A stretch of 64,000 nucleotides of DNA from Microbacterium sp. cf046 (GTDB lineage Bacteria > Actinomycetota > Actinomycetes > Actinomycetales > Microbacteriaceae). The notes beneath the pieces are model-generated. The model searched no databases and was not told the origin of the DNA. It worked only from the letters and a program-made list of their open reading frames with translations. A program made the translations under genes and the position numbers. Below, in pieces: positions 26,838 through 35,691 of this stretch. Positions within the stretch are counted from its first letter, which is position 1; each line of letters begins with the position of its first letter. The stretch lies in contig NZ_FOZJ01000001.1 of assembly GCF_900114345.1 (NCBI RefSeq), positions 248,001 through 312,000 of the forward strand. The letters run 5' to 3'.

Positions 26838-28103
26838 TCAGCGGCCGCCGAGCCGATCGAAGTCCGCGAGCGCCTGGGCGTCCTCGGCATCCCGCATCGC
26901 GCGACGGGCGGCATCGAGTGCCTCGACCGGATCCTGCGCCTGCCGTGCCGAAGCGAGCTCGCGCTGCGCCGAGACCAGACGCGACCGGGCATCGGCGCTC
27001 GCGCGCGTGTGAGAGACGGAGGACTCGGCGTGCGCGACCGCGTTGCGCGCGGCGGCGAGCGTGCCGGGCAGCGCCGTCCGCGCGCCGCGGATGCGCTGCT
27101 GCGCCGTGCGTGCGTCGCCGAGCGCGAGGTCGAGCCGGTCGCGGAGCCGGGCGATGCGATCGATCGTGCGCGTCGGCCGGCGGGCGGCGTCCGCCTCGAG
27201 CCCGGTCAGCTCCCCGTCGATCGAGCGCAGCTCGGCGCCGAGTCGGGCCGCGTCGGCCGGATCGAGCTGCTCGCGCGTCACGAACGCCTGCCGGAGCGCG
27301 GTGCGCGCCGCTGCCAACTCACCGGGGACGGCCTGGGCCGCCTGCATGACGAGCCGGTGGGTCTCCTCCATCGTGCGCGCTTCGGCCTCCGCTCGACGGA
27401 GGGCACGCTCCGCGGTGGCGAGATCGGCGAGTGCGCTGCGGCTCGGATCGTCGACGGTCCTGGCCGCGAGTGCGAGTGAGCGCTCCGCTTCCTCGGCATG
27501 GTCCTCGGCGGCGCGGGCGGCACGCGATGCGCCCATCCATTCGTCCTCGGCGAATCGGGCCGACAGCTCCGCGACGAGCGCAGCGGGGTCTCCCATCGAC
27601 GCGGCGAGCGCGTCCAGGCGCTGACGAGCTGCGGCGAGCTGCGCGGCCGCCGAGACGTTCGTCTGCACCCAGCGCGCATGCTCCGCACGCGCGGCGGTGA
27701 TCGTGGTGAGCGCCTCGCTGCTGCGCTGCTGGATGCGCGCCGATACCCGTCGGATCTCGGCGGGCACGGCATCCGGAGCGGAGATCAGCCGATACTCCTC
27801 GAACGATTCGTCCCGCACATGCTGTGCGGTCAGCCGGGCACGACGGAGGGATGCGGGGGCCCCGCCGCCGTAGAGGGCGCCGGAGAGTCCCACCTCGAGG
27901 TCGAGCTCATCGACCGCGTCGTCCAGCTGCACCAGCGTGGCCCCTGCTCGCGCGCGCTGCTGGCCGGCCGCCGCCCGAGCCCGAGGCGAACGTCGGGCCG
28001 CTCGGACCGCCCATCCGATCGCGATGATCGCGATCGCCGTCACCCCGAACACGACCAGCGCGGGTACCGCCCACGCCAGCAGTCCGACGGTGAAGTCAGC
28101 CAT
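26838..28103 (-). CDS. Membrane-anchored coiled-coil protein of unknown function
   Basis: The protein has 421 residues. One N-terminal membrane segment (about 7-32, LLAWAVPALVVFGVTAIAIIAIGWAV) is followed by an almost entirely alpha-helical, Ala/Arg/Glu-rich region with heptad-like patterns to the C-terminus. No catalytic motif was recognised. Its make-up resembles the C-terminal coiled coil of some actinobacterial TPM-domain proteins, but the TPM domain itself is absent. ATG 28103 is preferred over 28109 because GGAGG lies 6 nt before it. The start lies inside the end of the HAD gene, so the two are coupled. Confidence 0.75.
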   Translation of the reverse strand: MADFTVGLLAWAVPALVVFGVTAIAIIAIGWAVRAARRSPRARAAAGQQRARAGATLVQLDDAVDELDLEVGLSGALYGGGAPASLRRARLTAQHVRDESFEEYRLISAPDAVPAEIRRVSARIQQRSSEALTTITAARAEHARWVQTNVSAAAQLAAARQRLDALAASMGDPAALVAELSARFAEDEWMGASRAARAAEDHAEEAERSLALAARTVDDPSRSALADLATAERALRRAEAEARTMEETHRLVMQAAQAVPGELAAARTALRQAFVTREQLDPADAARLGAELRSIDGELTGLEADAARRPTRTIDRIARLRDRLDLALGDARTAQQRIRGARTALPGTLAAARNAVAHAESSVSHTRASADARSRLVSAQRELASARQAQDPVEALDAARRAMRDAEDAQALADFDRLGGR

Positions 28104-28779
28104 CGGCATCCTCCACGAGGAGCAGGCCGCGCAGCTCTTCGACCGTCGAGACCGCCGCCTGAGCCCCGGAGGCCTCGTGCGGCCAGCTGAACCCCCAGCG
28201 GACGAAGATCACCGGGACGCCCTTCGCGGCGCCGCCCTCGACATCGTGATGACGGTCCCCGATGAGGACGGGTCGGCTCGTGTCCACTCCCGCGGCGTCC
28301 AGCCGCCGCAGCGCCTCTGCGACGATGTCGGCCTTCGCGGCGAGGGTGCGCTCGTCGGATGTCGCCCCGACGATCGCGGTGAAGCACGGCGTGAGGTCGA
28401 AGTGATCCGTGAGCGCGTCCACCTGCACCTCGGGCTTCGAGCTCGCGGTCGCCTGCGGGATGCCGGCCGCTGCCACCTCCGTGATGAGCTCGCCGACGCC
28501 TGCGAACAGCTTCGCGCCGGTCGTGTAGCCGTCCGCCTTGCCCAGCACCCGGTAGAACGCGACCGCCTCGGCGGCGCCCTCAGCGCTCATGCCGCCGGTC
28601 ACCTGGAACGACTCGAACATCGGCGGACCGATCCAGTGCACCAGCTCCGCGCGGGTCGGCGCCTTCTTGCCGAAGTGCTCGAGCGTGATCGTCAGGCGCC
28701 GCAGGATGCCGTCCGACGCGTCGACGATCGTGCCGTCGACATCCCACAGGACGCATGTCCACGGCGATCTGCTCCCCAT
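28096..28779 (-). CDS. HAD-superfamily hydrolase (PGP/Gph-like)
   Basis: This 227-residue haloacid dehalogenase-type phosphatase has motif I DVDGTIVDAS (nucleophile and acid/base Asp), motif II ATASSK, and motif III/IV LIGDRHHDVEGGAAKGVPVI. The helical cap lies between motifs I and II (about 25-95), as in phosphoglycolate phosphatases. Members dephosphorylate small metabolites; the substrate is not known. ATG 28779 is chosen because the domain starts directly after it and a TAGCGT -10 lies 7 nt upstream. It is cotranscribed with the coiled-coil gene. Confidence 0.87.
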   Translation of the reverse strand: MGSRSPWTCVLWDVDGTIVDASDGILRRLTITLEHFGKKAPTRAELVHWIGPPMFESFQVTGGMSAEGAAEAVAFYRVLGKADGYTTGAKLFAGVGELITEVAAAGIPQATASSKPEVQVDALTDHFDLTPCFTAIVGATSDERTLAAKADIVAEALRRLDAAGVDTSRPVLIGDRHHDVEGGAAKGVPVIFVRWGFSWPHEASGAQAAVSTVEELRGLLLVEDADG

Positions 28780-28786
28780 GGCACCA

Positions 28787-28792
28787 ACGCTA
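28787..28792 (-). promoter_or_regulatory. -10 box of the HAD gene (leaderless)
   Basis: Minus-strand TAGCGT is separated by 7 nt from the ATG at 28779. Confidence 0.5.
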
Positions 28793-28814
28793 CCTGGGTA
28801 TCTGGATGGCACAG

Positions 28815-28840
28815 GGTCTCGATACGCTCGCTGCTCGACC
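28815..28840. repeat. Dispersed intergenic repeat, GGTCTCGATACGC type
   Basis: A 26-bp stretch begins GGTCTCGATACGC and ends GCTGCTCGACC. The ends GGTC and GACC are complementary. A related copy occurs at 55910-55941. This style of short repeat is common between genes in Microbacteriaceae, which is general knowledge, not checked here. Confidence 0.55.
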
Positions 28841-28891
28841 TTGACCCGGTGCGCATCAACGCGGGCTTCGCTCGCCTTGATCCACACCGCG

Positions 28892-29587
28892 TCAAAACAG
28901 GCGGGGCGCTCCGGAATCGACGCCCTTCATGCCGTCGTAGTCCAGCGTGACGCAGCGGATGCCGCGGTCCGCGGCCAGAACGCGTGCCTGGGGCTTGATC
29001 TCCTGCGCTGCGAAGACCCCGGTCACGGGCGCGAGGTGCGGATCGCGGCCGAGCAGCTCGAGATAGCGCGTCAGTTGCTCGACACCGTCGATGTCGCCGC
29101 GGCGCTTGACCTCGACCGCGATGGTTCCCCCCGCGGCATCCCGCAGCAGCAGGTCGACGGGACCGATCGCGGTCGGGAACTCGCGGCGCACGAGGGTGAG
29201 GCCGTCGCCGATCACGTCGACCTGTTCGGCGAGGAGCCGCTGGAGGTCTGCTTCGACGCCGTCTTTGATGAGGCCGGGATCGACGCCGAGCTCGTGGCTG
29301 GTGTCGTGGATGACTTCGTGGATGTGCACGAGGAGGGCATCGCCGCTCTTGGTGTGCGTGACCCGCCATTGCTCGATCACACCGTCCGCAGCGGCGTCCT
29401 CGTCGGGCGGCTCGACCGTCAGCGTGCAGGGCGGGCTCATCCAGTTGAGCGGCTTGTAGGACCCGCCGTCGGAGTGGACGAGGAGGCTGCCGTCGCCCTT
29501 GTGCACGAGCAGCCGCGTGGCCAGCGGGAGGTGCGCGTTGAGCCGACCGGTGTAGTCCACCGAGCAGCGGGCGATGACGAGGCGCAC
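28892..29587 (-). CDS. nucS: Mismatch-specific endonuclease NucS/EndoMS
   Basis: This 231-residue nuclease cuts both strands at mismatches and provides non-canonical mismatch repair in Actinobacteria and some Archaea, which lack MutS/MutL. The N-terminal dimerisation/DNA-binding domain begins [20 protein letters not shown]. The C-terminal PD-(D/E)xK nuclease core has Asp145 (GPVDLLLRD), Glu159 and Lys161 (AVEVKRRGD). The length and both domains match known NucS. It starts at GTG 29587 with TAGGCT 6 nt before it. No partner gene is linked. Confidence 0.95.
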   Translation of the reverse strand: MRLVIARCSVDYTGRLNAHLPLATRLLVHKGDGSLLVHSDGGSYKPLNWMSPPCTLTVEPPDEDAAADGVIEQWRVTHTKSGDALLVHIHEVIHDTSHELGVDPGLIKDGVEADLQRLLAEQVDVIGDGLTLVRREFPTAIGPVDLLLRDAAGGTIAVEVKRRGDIDGVEQLTRYLELLGRDPHLAPVTGVFAAQEIKPQARVLAADRGIRCVTLDYDGMKGVDSGAPRLF

Positions 29588-29593
29588 CCGTCG

Positions 29594-29599
29594 AGCCTA
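29594..29599 (-). promoter_or_regulatory. -10 box of nucS (leaderless)
   Basis: Minus-strand TAGGCT is followed by 6 nt and the GTG start at 29587. Confidence 0.5.
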
Positions 29600-29615
29600 G
29601 CCCGGGCGGGCGGTC

Positions 29616-30869
29616 TCAGCCCGCGTGCTCGGACTGCTTGTGCGGGCGGCCCGCGCCGACGGTCGAGCCGGCGATCGGGCGAGCGGCCGGGGACGCGAGG
29701 CCGGATGCGATGATGAGGGCGACCAGGATGTACAGGGTGTTCAGCAGGCCGATGTGCTCGCTGATCAGTCCGAGCAGCGGGGGGCCGGCGAGGAACGCGA
29801 TGTAGCCGATCGTCGCGGTGGCGCTCACCCGCGCCGCGGCCTTGGCCGGGTCGTCCGCCGCGGCCGACATGCCCAGGGGGAAGCCGAGCGAGACGCCCGC
29901 GCCCCACAGCGCCGCGCCGACGAAGATGAGGGGCACATTCGGCGCGAGGATGAACAGCAGCAGTCCGACCGTCGCGGTGACCGCGAGCACCCGGAGCGTC
30001 GCGACACGGCCGAAGCGGTCGACGAGCGGCCCACCGAACGTGCGCACGGCCGTCATGCTGATCGAGAAGACGGCGAGCCCCGCCGCGCCGAGCGCCTTGT
30101 CGGCGCCGTGGCCCTCGACGATCCCGAGCGCGAGCCAGTCGTTGGCCCCGCCCTCGGCGAACGCCATGCCGAGGAGGATGACCCCGAGCGCGTAGGTGCG
30201 CGGTTCGCGCCACGCCGAGAGGGTGATGCTCAGCCGCTCGCGCATGCCGAGCTTCGGGGCATCGGCCGGGACGTCCAGCGTGATCTCGCGGACCGGCACG
30301 TTCGCGATGCTGACGAAGGCGATCACGACGATGATCACGGCCATGATGCTCAGGTGGATGACGACGCTCATCCCGATGGCGATCGCAGCCACGCCCAGCC
30401 CGGCGCCGATCACGGTGCCGAAGCTGAAGAACGCGTGGAACAGCGGAAGGATCGTCTTGCCCGACTGCTTCTCGATCGCGGCGCCCTCGACGTTCATCAT
30501 CACGTCGACGGCTCCGTTGCCGAATCCCCAGAGCAGCAGACCCGCGGTGACGACGTACGGGGATTCGAACACCGTGGCTCCGAAGCCGATCACCGCGACG
30601 CCGATCCCGAACAGGATCATCGCGCCCAGCATCCCGCGCCGCGCGCCGAACCGCGCGAGCAGGATCGAGCTCACCGAGACGCCGAGGATCGAGGCGATGC
30701 CGCCCGCCAGCAGCATGAGTCCGAGCTGCGCGTTGTCGACGCCGACCGAGTGCTTGATGTCGGGAACGCGCGCCGCCCAGGTCGCGATCGACAGGCCGCT
30801 GGCCAGGAAGATCGCGAAGACGGCGGTGCGCCATCGCACCAGCTGAGATCGGGTGAGCACGGAGTCCAT
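29616..30869 (-). CDS. MFS transporter (YbjJ-like)
   Basis: This 417-residue membrane protein has about 12 transmembrane segments. It opens RWRTAVFAIFLASGLSIATW. The MFS loop 2-3 motif is LLARFGARRGMLG, and the second half has a matching PLVDRFGRVATLRVLA. The segment GFGNGAVDVMMNVEGAAIEK, with Asn-Val-Glu, is typical of the YbjJ/fucose-permease-like subgroup. The substrate is unknown, perhaps a sugar or drug. It is divergent from a LacI regulator with a palindromic operator in the 61-bp gap (30870-30930), so sugar-linked regulation is likely. ATG 30869 has TAGGCT 7 nt upstream. Confidence 0.87.
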   Translation of the reverse strand: MDSVLTRSQLVRWRTAVFAIFLASGLSIATWAARVPDIKHSVGVDNAQLGLMLLAGGIASILGVSVSSILLARFGARRGMLGAMILFGIGVAVIGFGATVFESPYVVTAGLLLWGFGNGAVDVMMNVEGAAIEKQSGKTILPLFHAFFSFGTVIGAGLGVAAIAIGMSVVIHLSIMAVIIVVIAFVSIANVPVREITLDVPADAPKLGMRERLSITLSAWREPRTYALGVILLGMAFAEGGANDWLALGIVEGHGADKALGAAGLAVFSISMTAVRTFGGPLVDRFGRVATLRVLAVTATVGLLLFILAPNVPLIFVGAALWGAGVSLGFPLGMSAAADDPAKAAARVSATATIGYIAFLAGPPLLGLISEHIGLLNTLYILVALIIASGLASPAARPIAGSTVGAGRPHKQSEHAG

Positions 30870-30876
30870 GGCGGAC

Positions 30877-30895
30877 AGCCTACCGAATCGATTCG
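30877..30895 (-). promoter_or_regulatory. -10 box and LacI-type operator for the MFS gene
   Basis: Minus-strand TAGGCT (30877-30882) is 7 nt from the MFS ATG. Just upstream lies CGAATCGATTCG (30884-30895), a 12-bp perfect palindrome with a central CG, as in LacI-family operators. Binding there would block the promoter. Confidence 0.6.
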
Positions 30896-30915
30896 ACGCG
30901 CGGAAACCGGCGAGG

Positions 30916-30921
30916 TAGCAT
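30916..30921 (+). promoter_or_regulatory. -10 box of the lacI-type gene
   Basis: TAGCAT is followed by 9 nt and the ATG at 30931, giving a leader of only about 2-3 nt. Confidence 0.45.
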
Positions 30922-30930
30922 CGAGGCGTC

Positions 30931-31974
30931 ATGAGCACACGAAGATCCACGATCACCGACGTCGCGCGGGCGGCCGGTGTCTCCCCCTCGACCGCCTCCG
31001 TGGTCTTCAGCGGCAAGACGGCGGTCTCCGATGCCACCCGCAAGCGGGTGCTCGACGCCGCCGGCCTGCTCGGCTACACCGGGCCCGATCCGCGGGCGGC
31101 GTCCCTTCGCCGCGGCAGATCCGGAATCGTGGGCGTCGTCTTCGAGGAGCACCTCGGCGCCGCATTCCTCGATCCCGTCAAGACGCTCATGATGGACGGG
31201 CTGACCGACGGTGTGGCATCCCTCGGAGCGGGCCTGCTCCTGCTTCGCGATCAGGCCCCGCTGGGCACGGAGCCGACCCTCACGACGGCGCCGCTCGATG
31301 CGGCGGTGCTCGTCGGCTGCAGCGGGATGCTGCGCGAATCGCTCGCGGTCGTGACGGCGCGCGGCATCCCGGTGGTGGTCATCGAGGGCGATGCGGGAGA
31401 GGGGATCCCGAAGATCGGCCTGGACAACCGGGAGGCGCAGCGCCAGGCGGCCAGCCACCTCCGGGCGCTCGGTCACGAGCGCGTCGCGATCGTGACGCTT
31501 CCGGTGAGCGCGGGATGGCAGCGCGGGTGGGTCGGGGCTGACGAGCCCATCACGATCGATGTCACGCGCGAGCGTCTCGCGGGTGCGCGCGAGGTCTTCC
31601 CGGATGCCGTCGCCTTCGGCGCGGCCGGGAGCTTCATCGACGAGGGTCTCGCCGCGGGTCGGGCGATCTTCGCGGATCCGGCCGCGCGGCCGACGGCGGT
31701 CATCGCGCAGAGCGACCTGCTCGCCGCGGGCGTGATCCGCGCAGCGGAGGAGGCCGGACTGCGGGTGCCGGACGATGTGAGCGTGACCGGCTTCGACGGC
31801 GTCGTGGTCGACGGTCTGGCGCCGTACGAGCTGACCACGCTCGTCCAGCCGGCCGCGGAGAAGGGCCGTGCCGCCGGCCAGGCGGTCGCCGCGATGCTCG
31901 CCGGCCAGGCCGCGGCATCCATCCGCTTCACCTGCGTGTTCCGCGTGGGCAACACCACCGCGCCGCGCGCCTGA
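30931..31974 (+). CDS. LacI-family transcriptional regulator
   Basis: The protein has 347 residues. The N-terminal helix-turn-helix ITDVARAAGVSPSTASVVFS is at about 8-27. A hinge helix region follows (RKRVLDAAGLLGYTG), then a periplasmic-binding-protein-like effector domain (about 60-345) with PTAVIAQSDLLAAGVIRAA and DVSVTGFDGV, the family's signatures. It would repress in the absence of a sugar-like effector. It is divergent from the MFS gene and a CG-centred palindrome lies between them, so it probably controls that promoter and its own. The effector is unknown. Confidence 0.93.
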   Translation: MSTRRSTITDVARAAGVSPSTASVVFSGKTAVSDATRKRVLDAAGLLGYTGPDPRAASLRRGRSGIVGVVFEEHLGAAFLDPVKTLMMDGLTDGVASLGAGLLLLRDQAPLGTEPTLTTAPLDAAVLVGCSGMLRESLAVVTARGIPVVVIEGDAGEGIPKIGLDNREAQRQAASHLRALGHERVAIVTLPVSAGWQRGWVGADEPITIDVTRERLAGAREVFPDAVAFGAAGSFIDEGLAAGRAIFADPAARPTAVIAQSDLLAAGVIRAAEEAGLRVPDDVSVTGFDGVVVDGLAPYELTTLVQPAAEKGRAAGQAVAAMLAGQAAASIRFTCVFRVGNTTAPRA

Positions 31975-32026
31975 GATCGCCCCGTCGGGTCGGCCCGGGC
32001 CGGACGGTGCGCCCTCCGCCCGCCGA

Positions 32027-32032
32027 TAGACT
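32027..32032 (+). promoter_or_regulatory. -10 box of the mrp operon
   Basis: TAGACT lies 84 nt before the mrpA ATG, giving a leader of about 75-80 nt. GAGGAGG at 32103-32109 is the ribosome-binding site. Confidence 0.5.
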
Positions 32033-32116
32033 GGATCCGACACCCCGATCGCCCGAGCCGTCGCACAGCGTTCTCTTCGCTGGGCCGTCCGGCCGACGAG
32101 CCCGAGGAGGCCGCGC

Positions 32117-35071
32117 ATGCTGCTCCTCCTCGGCGCGTTCGCACTCCTGCCGATGCTCCTGCCGTGGCTGGTCGCACGCATCGGCTCGCGCGCCTTCTAC
32201 GTCGCGGCCCTGCTGCCGATCGCGGCCTTCGCCTACACCGTGATCCAGACGCCGGCGGTGCTCGCCGGAGAGATCCCGTTCGAGTCATTCGACTGGATCC
32301 CACCGCTCGGCGTCGAGCTGTCGATGCGACTGGACACGCTCTCGTGGATCATGGCGCTCATCGTCACCGGCGTGGGCGCGCTGGTGCTGCTGTACTGCCG
32401 CTGGTACTTCCGCGGCAAGGACGAGGGGGTCGGGCAGTTCTCCGCGGTCCTGCTGGCCTTCGCCGGCGCGATGTACGGACTCGTGATCACCGACGACCTC
32501 GTCGTGCTCGTGATGTTCTGGGAAGTCACCAGCGTGCTGTCCTACCTGCTGATCGGCTTCTACAACCGGCGCGCCGGCAGCAGGCGGGCAGCGCTTCAGG
32601 CGCTGCTGGTCACGACGCTCGGCGGACTCGTGATGCTGATCGGCGTGGTGCTCATGGTGGTCGAGACCGGCACGTCGAGCATTTCCGAGATCCTCGCGGC
32701 AGCCCCGACCGGCCCGGTCATCGACGCCGCGCTCGTGCTCATCCTCGTCGGCGCACTCAGCAAATCGGCGATCTTCCCCTTCCACTTCTGGCTGCCCGGT
32801 GCGATGGCGGCCCCCACGCCGGTCAGTGCGTACCTGCACGCCGCGGCCATGGTCAAGGCCGGCATCTACCTGATCGCCCTGTTCGCCCCCGTCTTCGCCG
32901 GGTCGGCGCTCTGGCGGCCGATCGTGATCGGTCTCGGCGTGGTCACGATCCTCCTCGGCGGCATCCAGGCGCTGCGTGAGACGGACCTCAAGCGCATCCT
33001 CGCGTTCGGGACCGTGAGTCAGCTCGGCTTCCTCGCCGTCGTGCTCGGGTACGGCATCCAGGACGCCGCCCTCGCCGGACTGGCCCTGCTGATCAGCCAC
33101 GCCCTGTTCAAGTCGGCGCTGTTCCTCGTGGTGGGCGTGATCGACCGGCAGCTGTCCACTCGCGACATCGGCGAGCTGAGCGGGGTCGGTCGCCAGGCGC
33201 CGGTGATGGCGACCTTCTCGGTGATCGCCGTCGCGTCGATGGTCGGCTTCGCGCCCACGATCGGGTTCGTGGCGAAGGAGGGGATCCTCACGGCGTTCCT
33301 GCACGAGGCCGCCGGCGGTGCCCTGTGGGGGATCGTCGCCCTCCTCGGCATCGTGCTCGGGTCCGTCCTGACCGCCGCGTACGGCATCCGCTTCCTGTGG
33401 GGCGCGTTCTGGACGAAGAAGGACGCCGCCGGCGTCGGGATCGCGCCGACCGAATGGCCTGACCCGCCGATCGGCTTCCTCGGCGCCCCGGTGCTCCTCT
33501 CGGGGCTCACGGTCGTCGCCGGAATCGCCGCGCCCCTGCTGGATGTCGTGCTCGCCCCCTACGCGGCCCTGGCACCGGCATCCACCCCCGGCGTCGCGCC
33601 GCCCGAGCACCCCGCGCACCTGGCCCTGTGGCACGGACTCGAGCCCGCCCTCTGGATCTCGCTCGGCTCGATTGCGGCGGGGGCGGCCCTGTGCTGGCTC
33701 GTCATCGCGACAGGCTGGCACCGGCGCCTGACTCCGTTCACGGCGGCCGGCGCCTACAACGCGACGCTGCGCGGCATCGCACGCCTCGCCGTCATCACCA
33801 CGAGCTTCACCCAGCGCGGCTCGCTCCCGGTCTACGTCGGCACGATCTTCGTGGTCCTCGTCGCGGCCGAGGGAACCGCGCTGCTGGCCGGTTCGCAGTG
33901 GCAGGCGCAGCTGGACGCGTACCAGACGCCGATGCAGCTCGTCGTGGCGCCCATCATGATCGCCGCCGGGCTCGTCGCGGTGCGGGCGCGCAAGCGCTAC
34001 ACCGGTGTCGTGCTGGTCTCCGTGACCGGTTTGGGAATGGTGCTGCTGTTCGCGACGAGCGGTGCACCCGATCTCGCGCTCACCCAGATCCTCGTCGAGA
34101 CGGTGACCCTCGTCGCGTTCGCCCTCGTCCTGCGGCGGATCCCGTCGCGGATGGGCGAGCACAACGCATCGGTCTGGCCGATCGCACGCGCGGTCCTCGC
34201 CGCCGCCGTCGGGGTCACGATGGCGTTCGTCGCGATCGTGGCGACCGCCGCGCGCACGGTGAAGCCGATCTCGGAGCGCTTCCCCGACCTCGCCTACGAA
34301 CTCGGTCACGGCAAGAACGTCGTCAACGTCGCGCTCGTCGACCTGCGGGGCTGGGACACGATGGGCGAGCTCTCGGTGCTGATCCTCGCGGCGACCGGCG
34401 TGGCATCCCTCGTGTTCGTCACGCACCGCGCCGACACGCTGTCCCGCTCCACCGCGCCGCTGCCCCCGGCCGCCGCGCGCACGCGCAGACCGCTGGTGGA
34501 GACCGAAGAGGGCGTGCGTCCGCGGAGCGAGGCGTCCGGCAGCCAGCGCATGGCATGGCTCGTCGGCGGTCAGCGCGTGCGCCCCGAGAACCGCTCGATC
34601 CTGCTGGAGGTGATCGTGCGGATCCTCTTCCACTCGATCATCATCGTCTCGCTCTACGTGCTGTTCGCCGGTCACAATCTGCCGGGCGGCGGATTCGCGG
34701 GCGGCCTCGTCGCCGGAATGGCGCTGGTCATGCGATACGTCGCCGGCGGCCGCTACGAGCTGGGCGCTGCCGCGCCGACGGATGCCGGAAGGCTGCTCGG
34801 CATCGGCATGTCGATAGCCGTCGCGTGCGCGGTCGTCCCGCTGTTCTTCGGCGCTCCTCCGCTGACCAGCGCGTTCTTCGAGATCGAGGTTCCGGTGCTG
34901 GGGCACCTCGAATTCGTGACCTCCACCCTGTTCGACATCGGGGTGTACCTCGTCGTGATCGGGCTCGTCCTGGACGTGCTGCGCAGCCTCGGCGCCGAGG
35001 TCGACCGGCAGACGCAGGAGCTGCGCGATCCGTCACCGCAGGTGAGCGGTGCGAGCGGGGTGAGCGCCTGA
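32117..35071 (+). CDS. mrpA: Mrp Na+/H+ antiporter subunit A with fused B domain
   Basis: This 984-residue membrane protein is the largest subunit of the Mrp complex, homologous to NuoL/NuoM of complex I. The proton-translocating domain (about 60-500) has MFWEVTSVLSYLLIGFY and SKSAIFPFHFWLPGAMAAPT. Residues about 600-780 match the MnhA C-terminal domain, and about 820-960 match MrpB (LYVLFAGHNLPGGGFAGGL). B is therefore fused and has no separate gene. It exports Na+ (or K+, Ca2+) in exchange for H+ and supports pH and salt tolerance. A GAGGAGG site precedes ATG 32117. It overlaps mrpC by one base. Confidence 0.96.
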   Translation: MLLLLGAFALLPMLLPWLVARIGSRAFYVAALLPIAAFAYTVIQTPAVLAGEIPFESFDWIPPLGVELSMRLDTLSWIMALIVTGVGALVLLYCRWYFRGKDEGVGQFSAVLLAFAGAMYGLVITDDLVVLVMFWEVTSVLSYLLIGFYNRRAGSRRAALQALLVTTLGGLVMLIGVVLMVVETGTSSISEILAAAPTGPVIDAALVLILVGALSKSAIFPFHFWLPGAMAAPTPVSAYLHAAAMVKAGIYLIALFAPVFAGSALWRPIVIGLGVVTILLGGIQALRETDLKRILAFGTVSQLGFLAVVLGYGIQDAALAGLALLISHALFKSALFLVVGVIDRQLSTRDIGELSGVGRQAPVMATFSVIAVASMVGFAPTIGFVAKEGILTAFLHEAAGGALWGIVALLGIVLGSVLTAAYGIRFLWGAFWTKKDAAGVGIAPTEWPDPPIGFLGAPVLLSGLTVVAGIAAPLLDVVLAPYAALAPASTPGVAPPEHPAHLALWHGLEPALWISLGSIAAGAALCWLVIATGWHRRLTPFTAAGAYNATLRGIARLAVITTSFTQRGSLPVYVGTIFVVLVAAEGTALLAGSQWQAQLDAYQTPMQLVVAPIMIAAGLVAVRARKRYTGVVLVSVTGLGMVLLFATSGAPDLALTQILVETVTLVAFALVLRRIPSRMGEHNASVWPIARAVLAAAVGVTMAFVAIVATAARTVKPISERFPDLAYELGHGKNVVNVALVDLRGWDTMGELSVLILAATGVASLVFVTHRADTLSRSTAPLPPAAARTRRPLVETEEGVRPRSEASGSQRMAWLVGGQRVRPENRSILLEVIVRILFHSIIIVSLYVLFAGHNLPGGGFAGGLVAGMALVMRYVAGGRYELGAAAPTDAGRLLGIGMSIAVACAVVPLFFGAPPLTSAFFEIEVPVLGHLEFVTSTLFDIGVYLVVIGLVLDVLRSLGAEVDRQTQELRDPSPQVSGASGVSA

Positions 35072-35691
35072 TGGATGTCTCCCTGGTCCTGATCGTCGTG
35101 ATGGCAGTGCTCTTCGCGTGCGGCGTGTACGCGATGCTGGAACGCAGCCTGACGCGGGTCCTGATCGGGTTCCTGCTGCTGGGCAACGCGACGAATCTGC
35201 TGCTGATGATCGTGATGGGCCAGCCGGGCGTCGCGCCCTTCTTCGGAGCGGCGGCCACGACCGAGGAGATGTCCGACCCGCTCCCGCAGGCCCTCACGCT
35301 CACGGCGATCGTGATCACGTTCGCGATCTCAGCCTTCCTCCTGGCGCTCATCTACCGCTCGTGGCAGCTCGGACAGGCCGACACCGTCGAGGACGACGCC
35401 GACGACATCGCGGTGCGCGAGCGCGGCGGCGCGGACGAGGACGCGATGGACGAGGAGACGGAGCTGGGCGGCGACGACTCGACGACCGACTTCGTGGGTC
35501 TGGAGACGGCTCCGATTACTGTGCTCGGCAGCCGGGACTTCGCCGGCATCCGTGACGACGCGCCGACTGACCGACCCACGCGGAGCGCGCGCGCCGAGGA
35601 GCCGCCGCGCCGCATCCGCCCGACCGAGGGGGGCGCGCCGGCGAACCGGGAGTCTGCGGCGGAGCCCCATCAGGACGGTGATGACGCGTGA
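35071..35691 (+). CDS. mrpC: Mrp antiporter subunit C
   Basis: This 206-residue protein is homologous to NuoK. Three membrane segments fill residues 1-100, with GVYAMLERSLTRVLIGFLLL and DPLPQALTLTAIVITFAISA as the conserved blocks. Residues about 110-206 are an extra hydrophilic, acidic tail rich in Asp/Glu and then Arg/Pro. This is longer than the usual MrpC of about 110-130 residues and has no recognised domain. The start overlaps the mrpA stop (TGATG) and the stop overlaps mrpD, so the operon is fully coupled. Confidence 0.94.
   Translation: MDVSLVLIVVMAVLFACGVYAMLERSLTRVLIGFLLLGNATNLLLMIVMGQPGVAPFFGAAATTEEMSDPLPQALTLTAIVITFAISAFLLALIYRSWQLGQADTVEDDADDIAVRERGGADEDAMDEETELGGDDSTTDFVGLETAPITVLGSRDFAGIRDDAPTDRPTRSARAEEPPRRIRPTEGGAPANRESAAEPHQDGDDA

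Noticed and set aside
32285..34906. An 873-codon open frame antisense to mrpA
   Set aside because: Its translation is dominated by Asp, Arg, His, Gly and Glu with no fold, and mrpA on the other strand is unquestionable.
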